Source of the DNA: JAGHKQ01 sp041920565 | Lineage (GTDB): Bacteria > Bacillota > Bacilli > Bacillales > Bacillaceae_G | DNA length: 64,000 nt | Direction of reading: 5' to 3' | Assembly (NCBI GenBank): GCA_041920565.1 | Contig: JBHGXS010000141.1 | Coordinates: 48,310 to 112,309, forward strand | Shown here: positions 59,215 to 64,000 of the stretch, in pieces | Layout of the letters: each line of letters begins with the position of its first letter | Position numbering within the stretch: position 1 is the stretch's first letter | Made by a program: the position numbers and the translations under genes | The notes under the pieces: model-generated | Database searches by the model: none | What the model saw: the letters and a program-made list of their open reading frames with translations, nothing else | Told to the model about the DNA's origin: nothing

Positions 59215-61137
59215 ATGGAACAAAAGCAATTACAAGAGCAAACATATGATGAGAGCCAGATTCAGGTGCTAGAAGGCTTAGAAGCTGTTCGAAAGCGCCC
59301 GGGCATGTATATCGGTTCAACTAATGCGAAAGGTCTTCACCATCTTGTTTGGGAAATTGTAGATAACAGTATCGATGAAGCTCTTGCCGGATATTGTGAT
59401 GAAGTGAACGTGGTAATTGAAGAGGATAACAGTATTACTGTAAAGGATAATGGCCGAGGAATCCCTGTTGGAATTCATGAGAAAATGGGACGTCCGGCAG
59501 TTGAGGTTATTATGACAGTCCTCCATGCCGGCGGGAAATTTGGCGGAGGCGGTTATAAAGTATCAGGCGGTTTGCATGGAGTAGGTGCATCGGTTGTAAA
59601 TGCTCTGTCTTCAGAATTAGAAGTATTTGTGCACAGGGATGGAAAAATTCACTACCAAAAATATAAACGAGGAGTTCCTACTGCGGATTTAAAAGTGATT
59701 GGGGATACAGATCGTACAGGTACGATAACTCATTTTAAACCTGATGCAGAAATTTTTACTGAAACAACAGAATATGACTTTGATATATTGGCAAATCGTT
59801 TGCGCGAACTCGCTTTTTTAAATCGCGGAATTAAATTGACTATTGAAGATAAGCGTGAAAATAAACGTAAGAAAGAGTTTCTTTATGAAGGCGGAATTAA
59901 ATCCTACGTCGAGCACTTAAATCGTACGAAAGAAGTAATTCATGAAGAGCCGGTTTATGTAGAAGGAGCTCGTGACGGCATTTACGTAGAAGTAGCGCTT
60001 CAATATAACGAGGGATATACAAGCAACATATATTCTTTTGCTAATAACATTCATACGTATGAAGGCGGTACGCATGAGGTTGGTTTTAAAACAGCTTTGA
60101 CGCGCGTTATTAATGATTATGCAAGAAAGAATAACATCATCAAAGAAAGTGACAGCAATTTAATTGGGGAAGACGTACGTGAGGGCTTAACGGCTATTGT
60201 ATCTGTCAAACATCCTGATCCTCAATTTGAAGGACAAACAAAAACGAAGCTTGGAAATAGTGAAGCAAGAACTATTACTGAATCAGTTTTTTCAGAGGCA
60301 TTTGAAAAATTCCTGTTAGAGAATCCTTCAGTTGCTCGGAAAATTGTAGAAAAGGGAATGATGGCAGCACGTGCGCGCGTTGCTGCTAAAAAAGCGCGCG
60401 AATTGACCAGACGAAAGAATGCCCTGGAAGTATCAAGCTTGCCTGGGAAATTAGCGGATTGTTCTTCTAAAGATCCTTCTATCAGCGAGCTATATATAGT
60501 AGAAGGTGATTCAGCAGGCGGATCGGCAAAACAAGGAAGAGATCGTCATTTCCAAGCGATTCTGCCTCTAAGAGGAAAAATCATCAACGTAGAAAAAGCA
60601 AGATTGGATAAGATTTTGTCCAATAATGAAGTGCGTGCTATGGTAACGGCGATTGGAACAGGCATTGGCGATGATTTTGATATTGAAAAGGCACGTTATC
60701 ATAAGATTGTTATTATGACAGATGCGGATGTTGACGGTGCACATATTCGTACCCTATTATTAACATTCTTCTATCGTTATATGCGTCAAATTATTGAACA
60801 TGGCTTTGTTTATATTGCACAGCCGCCGCTTTATAAAGTGCAGCAAGGCAAAAAGGTAAGCTATGTTTATAACGATAAGGAATTAGAAAGAGTGTTAGCT
60901 GAACTGCCGTCTCAGCCAAAGCCTGGCATTCAGCGTTATAAAGGTCTTGGAGAGATGAACCCGGAGCAGCTGTGGGAAACAACAATGAATCCCGAGGTCC
61001 GCACTCTTCTTCAAGTAACGTTGCAAGATGCAATCGAAGCGGATGAAACATTTGAAACATTAATGGGAGATAAAGTAGAGCCGCGCCGCAACTTTATCCA
61101 AGAAAATGCAAGATATGTAAAGAACTTAGATATTTGA
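59215..61137 (+). CDS. gyrB: DNA gyrase subunit B
   Basis: A 640-residue gyrase B: GHKL ATPase domain with NSIDEALAGYCDEV, the ATP-lid GGKFGGGGYKVSGGLHGVG, transducer domain, and TOPRIM domain with VEGDSAGGSAKQGRDR and DADVDGAHIRTLLLTF. The C-terminal tail has RYKGLGEMNPEQLWETTMNP. It drives negative supercoiling with GyrA. ATG 59215 gives the usual start (MEQKQLQEQ); an in-frame GTG at 59200 is less likely. Confidence 0.97.
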   Translation: MEQKQLQEQTYDESQIQVLEGLEAVRKRPGMYIGSTNAKGLHHLVWEIVDNSIDEALAGYCDEVNVVIEEDNSITVKDNGRGIPVGIHEKMGRPAVEVIMTVLHAGGKFGGGGYKVSGGLHGVGASVVNALSSELEVFVHRDGKIHYQKYKRGVPTADLKVIGDTDRTGTITHFKPDAEIFTETTEYDFDILANRLRELAFLNRGIKLTIEDKRENKRKKEFLYEGGIKSYVEHLNRTKEVIHEEPVYVEGARDGIYVEVALQYNEGYTSNIYSFANNIHTYEGGTHEVGFKTALTRVINDYARKNNIIKESDSNLIGEDVREGLTAIVSVKHPDPQFEGQTKTKLGNSEARTITESVFSEAFEKFLLENPSVARKIVEKGMMAARARVAAKKARELTRRKNALEVSSLPGKLADCSSKDPSISELYIVEGDSAGGSAKQGRDRHFQAILPLRGKIINVEKARLDKILSNNEVRAMVTAIGTGIGDDFDIEKARYHKIVIMTDADVDGAHIRTLLLTFFYRYMRQIIEHGFVYIAQPPLYKVQQGKKVSYVYNDKELERVLAELPSQPKPGIQRYKGLGEMNPEQLWETTMNPEVRTLLQVTLQDAIEADETFETLMGDKVEPRRNFIQENARYVKNLDI

Positions 61138-61227
61138 TTGTGACAGGAATTTTTTAATTCCTGTCTTCTGCATATCGGGAACGGGGATTTCCTGTTCTTT
61201 CGGAAATGTAAGAGGAGGTGCTGCGTA

Positions 61228-63675
61228 ATGTCAGACAACCAAAAAGCTCAAATTAAAGAAGTAAATATTAGCCAAGAGATGAGAACATCCTTCTTGGATT
61301 ATGCAATGAGTGTTATTGTATCCCGCGCTTTACCGGATGTGCGTGACGGTTTAAAACCAGTGCACCGAAGAATATTGTTCGCCATGAACGATCTCGGTAT
61401 TACAGCAGATAAGCCGTATAAAAAATCAGCTCGTATCGTTGGAGAAGTTATCGGGAAATATCACCCTCACGGAGACTCCGCCGTATATGACACAATGGTG
61501 CGCATGGCACAAAATTTTAACCAGCGCTATATGCTGGTAGATGGTCACGGTAACTTCGGGTCAGTTGATGGAGATGCGGCGGCTGCTATGCGTTATACGG
61601 AAGCTAGAATGTCCAAAATTTCAATGGAATTAATTCGTGATATCAACAAGGATACGATTGACTATCAAGATAACTATGACGGCTCTGAACGAGAGCCTGT
61701 TGTTCTTCCTGCCCGGTTCCCTAACCTTTTAGTAAACGGAGCTACAGGAATTGCGGTAGGGATGGCGACAAACATCCCCCCTCATCAATTGGGAGAAGTG
61801 ATTGATGGAGTGCTTGCTTTAAGTAAAAATCCGGATCTTTCTGTTGAAGAATTAATGGAGTACATTCCGGGACCGGATTTCCCGACTGCTGGTCAAATTC
61901 TAGGGAAAAGCGGAATTAGACGAGCTTATGAAACAGGCCGCGGTACTGTTATTATTCGTGCTAAAGTCGAAATTGAAGAAAAAGCTAATGGGAAACAGGC
62001 TATTATCGTAACCGAGCTTCCTTATCAGGTGAACAAAGCTAAGCTTATTGAGAAAATTGCTGAGCTTGTGCGTGATAAGAAAATTGAAGGCATCACGGAT
62101 CTTCGTGATGAATCAGATCGCAATGGAATGCGGATTGTTATGGAAGTGCGTCGGGATGCAAACGCTAATGTGTTATTGAACAATTTATATAAACATACAG
62201 CATTGCAAACCAGCTTCGGCATCAACATGCTTTCTTTAGTGGATGGGGAGCCGAAAGTGTTAAACTTAAAGCAATGCTTGCATCACTACTTGGAGCATCA
62301 AAAAGTAGTAATCCGCAGAAGAACAGCATATGAACTTGAAAAAGCAGAAGCTCGGGCTCATATATTAGAAGGTCTTCGTATAGCATTAGATCATATTGAT
62401 GAAATTATTAATTTAATTCGCAGCTCGCAAACAACAGAAATTGCGCGTCAAGGATTAATGGAGCGCTTTAATTTAAGTGAGAAACAAGCACAAGCTATCC
62501 TTGATATGCGTTTGCAGCGTTTAACAGGGTTAGAACGCGAGAAAATTGAAGAGGAATATCAAGAACTGCTGAGTTTAATTGCAGAGCTTCGCGCTATTTT
62601 GGCAGATGAAGAGAAAGTATTAGAGATTATTCGAACTGAGCTTCTTGAAATTAAGGAACGTTTTAACGATAAGCGCAGAACAGAAATTGTGCCGGGCGGA
62701 GCAGAATTTATTGAAGATGAAGATTTAATTCCGGAGCAAAATATCGTTATTACGCTTACTCATAACGGATATATCAAACGTCTTCCTGCTTCCACGTATA
62801 AGAGTCAAAATCGCGGAGGACGCGGTGTACAGGGGATGGGAACGAATGAAGATGATTTTGTAGAACATCTTTTGACAACATCGACCCATGATACAATTCT
62901 TTTCTTTTCAAATAAAGGTAAAGTATATAAGGCGAAAGGTTATGAGATTCCGGAGTACAGCCGCACTGCAAAAGGAATCCCGATTATTAATCTGTTAGAG
63001 ATTGATAAAGGTGAATGGATTAATGCCATCATTCCAATCCGTGAGTTCTCTAATGATTCGTATTTGTTCTTTGCTACTAAACACGGTATTGCGAAGCGTT
63101 GTCCATTATCCTCTTTCTCAAATATTCGCAATAATGGTCTGATTGCCTTGACGCTGCGAGATGAAGACGAGGTTATCTCTGTCCGTCTTACAACGGGAGA
63201 AAAGGATATTATCATCGGAACAAGCAACGGGATGCTTATCCGTTTCCATGAACAGGATGTTCGTTCTATGGGCCGTACGGCAACGGGAGTGAAAGCAATC
63301 TCTTTAGATGATGATGACCAAGTCGTAGGAATGGAAATAGTAGAAGAAAACATGGACGTTCTAATCGTTACAAAGAACGGTTACGGTAAGCGCACACCTG
63401 TGGAAGAGTACCGTATTCAAAGCAGGGGCGGAAAAGGATTAAAGACGTGTAACATTACTGATAAAAACGGAAAATTAATCTCTGTAAAATCAGTAAGCGG
63501 TGAAGAAGATATTATGTTGATTACCGCTTCAGGTGTACTAATTCGTATTCCGGTCGATCAAATCTCGAGAATGGGCCGTAACACCCAAGGAGTACGTCTC
63601 ATTCGTTTAGAAGGCGAGCAGGAAGTTGCTACTGTAGCAAAAGCTCAAAGAGAAGAAGAAACGGAAGAAGAGTAA
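61228..63675 (+). CDS. gyrA: DNA gyrase subunit A
   Basis: An 815-residue gyrase A: winged-helix breakage domain with active-site Tyr123 in AAAMRYTEARM, quinolone pocket GKYHPHGDSAVYD with wild-type Ser84, coiled-coil tower, and a C-terminal six-bladed pinwheel with the GyrA box QNRGGRG near residue 530. It cuts and rejoins DNA with GyrB. AAGAGGAGGTG precedes the ATG. It is followed by a terminator and the rrn promoter region. Confidence 0.97.
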   Translation: MSDNQKAQIKEVNISQEMRTSFLDYAMSVIVSRALPDVRDGLKPVHRRILFAMNDLGITADKPYKKSARIVGEVIGKYHPHGDSAVYDTMVRMAQNFNQRYMLVDGHGNFGSVDGDAAAAMRYTEARMSKISMELIRDINKDTIDYQDNYDGSEREPVVLPARFPNLLVNGATGIAVGMATNIPPHQLGEVIDGVLALSKNPDLSVEELMEYIPGPDFPTAGQILGKSGIRRAYETGRGTVIIRAKVEIEEKANGKQAIIVTELPYQVNKAKLIEKIAELVRDKKIEGITDLRDESDRNGMRIVMEVRRDANANVLLNNLYKHTALQTSFGINMLSLVDGEPKVLNLKQCLHHYLEHQKVVIRRRTAYELEKAEARAHILEGLRIALDHIDEIINLIRSSQTTEIARQGLMERFNLSEKQAQAILDMRLQRLTGLEREKIEEEYQELLSLIAELRAILADEEKVLEIIRTELLEIKERFNDKRRTEIVPGGAEFIEDEDLIPEQNIVITLTHNGYIKRLPASTYKSQNRGGRGVQGMGTNEDDFVEHLLTTSTHDTILFFSNKGKVYKAKGYEIPEYSRTAKGIPIINLLEIDKGEWINAIIPIREFSNDSYLFFATKHGIAKRCPLSSFSNIRNNGLIALTLRDEDEVISVRLTTGEKDIIIGTSNGMLIRFHEQDVRSMGRTATGVKAISLDDDDQVVGMEIVEENMDVLIVTKNGYGKRTPVEEYRIQSRGGKGLKTCNITDKNGKLISVKSVSGEEDIMLITASGVLIRIPVDQISRMGRNTQGVRLIRLEGEQEVATVAKAQREEETEEE

Positions 63676-63707
63676 GAAAGAGGTCTTAAAGCCTCTTTCT
63701 TATTTTT
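63675..63707 (+). terminator. gyrA terminator
   Basis: AGAAAGAGG (63675-63683) pairs with CCTCTTTCT (63692-63700) with TATTTTTTT behind. The stem begins at the last base of the gyrA stop. Confidence 0.9.
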
Positions 63708-63719
63708 TTAAGAAAATAC

Positions 63720-63831
63720 TTGCCTTTTAGGATAAATGAATATATACTAACTAAGTCAGTAAGGCGGACAACAAAAATGTTAAATTACTGCAAAAAAATG
63801 TTGACGCATACTGATTAAACATGTTATATTA
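63720..63831 (+). promoter_or_regulatory. Tandem rrn promoters P1 and P2
   Basis: P1 reads TTGCCT (63720-63725), 17 bp, TATACT (63743-63748). P2 reads TTGACG (63802-63807), 17 bp, TTATAT (63825-63830). Downstream, TGAACTTTGAAAACTG near 63857 is the usual rRNA leader sequence. Two such promoters before an rrn operon are typical of Bacillus. Confidence 0.8.
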
Positions 63832-63919
63832 TAAAAGTCGCCAATGGGCGACGGATGAACTTTGAAAACTGAACAAAACATGAAACAACGTCAATGTTTT
63901 TATGAGCAAGTCAAACACT

Positions 63920-64000
63920 TTTATGGAGAGTTTGATCCTGGCTCAGGACGAACGCTGGCGGCGTGCCTAATACATGCAAGTCGAGCGGACTTCTTCGGAA
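63920..64000 (+). rRNA. 16S rRNA, 5' end (continues past window)
   Basis: The start TTATGGAGAGTTTGATCCTGG, followed by the universal ACGAACGCTGGCGGCGTGCC and TACATGCAAGTCGAGCGGA, is the 5' end of a Firmicutes 16S gene. Only about 80 bases are in the window. The V1 loop (GACTTCTTCGGAA) is short, with a UUCG tetraloop. Confidence 0.97.

Overview
The window is from a low-GC Gram-positive endospore-former of the Bacillaceae and covers the left side of the chromosomal replication origin. The right two thirds hold the conserved Bacillus origin block: walR-walK-walH-walI-walJ-htrC, a Lys-Glu-Asp-Phe tRNA cluster, purA, dnaC, rplI-gdpP-yybS, rpsF-ssb-rpsR, ychF, spo0J/soj, noc, rsmG, mnmG, mnmE, jag-spoIIIJ, rnpA-rpmH, then dnaA-dnaN-yaaA-recF-gyrB-gyrA and the start of a 16S rRNA gene. 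Sporulation-linked genes (spo0J, soj, spoIIIJ, yyaC) fit a spore-former. remB, found between recF and gyrB in B. subtilis, is absent; from memory this matches the Bacillus cereus type of arrangement, but I do not name a species.

Layout. 1-2000: a complete-looking actin-type partition cassette on the minus strand (iteron array, parM, parR-like gene running off the edge). 2000-20800: mostly metabolic and envelope genes: a GH73 autolysin, pdxK, MarR plus a MetX-like hydrolase, a split PNAG locus (pgaB facing pgaC-pgaD), two M29 aminopeptidase paralogues, cstA with its small partner and a LytTR regulator, niaP, glxK, an Eis-like acetyltransferase, and thiM-thiE behind a TPP riboswitch. 20800-25300: an accessory patch with a HATPase regulator carrying a 21-bp tandem repeat, about 700 bp of apparent debris, and a GGDEF-EAL gene whose N-terminal membrane segment is out of frame. 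25500-33200: rlmH, a DnaA-box cluster, yyzF and the wal operon. 33400-34100: tRNAs followed by two related structured repeats ending in truncated copies of the tRNA-Lys 5' end. 34200-54400: leftward housekeeping genes. 54500-64000: oriC in two parts around dnaA, then rightward replication and topoisomerase genes into rrn.

How it works together. DnaA boxes lie upstream and downstream of dnaA, in a terminator, before mnmE and 28 kb away next to rlmH, so DnaA titration and initiation control are written across the region. Two perfect parS sites and one variant site would load Spo0J and Soj at the origin, with Noc beside them. The parMRC-like cassette about 53 kb from oriC is a second, plasmid-type segregation module on what looks like chromosome. 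PNAG synthesis and the c-di-GMP protein are both biofilm-type functions, but a link between them is inference.

All calls come from reading sequence and remembered families; no searches were run.
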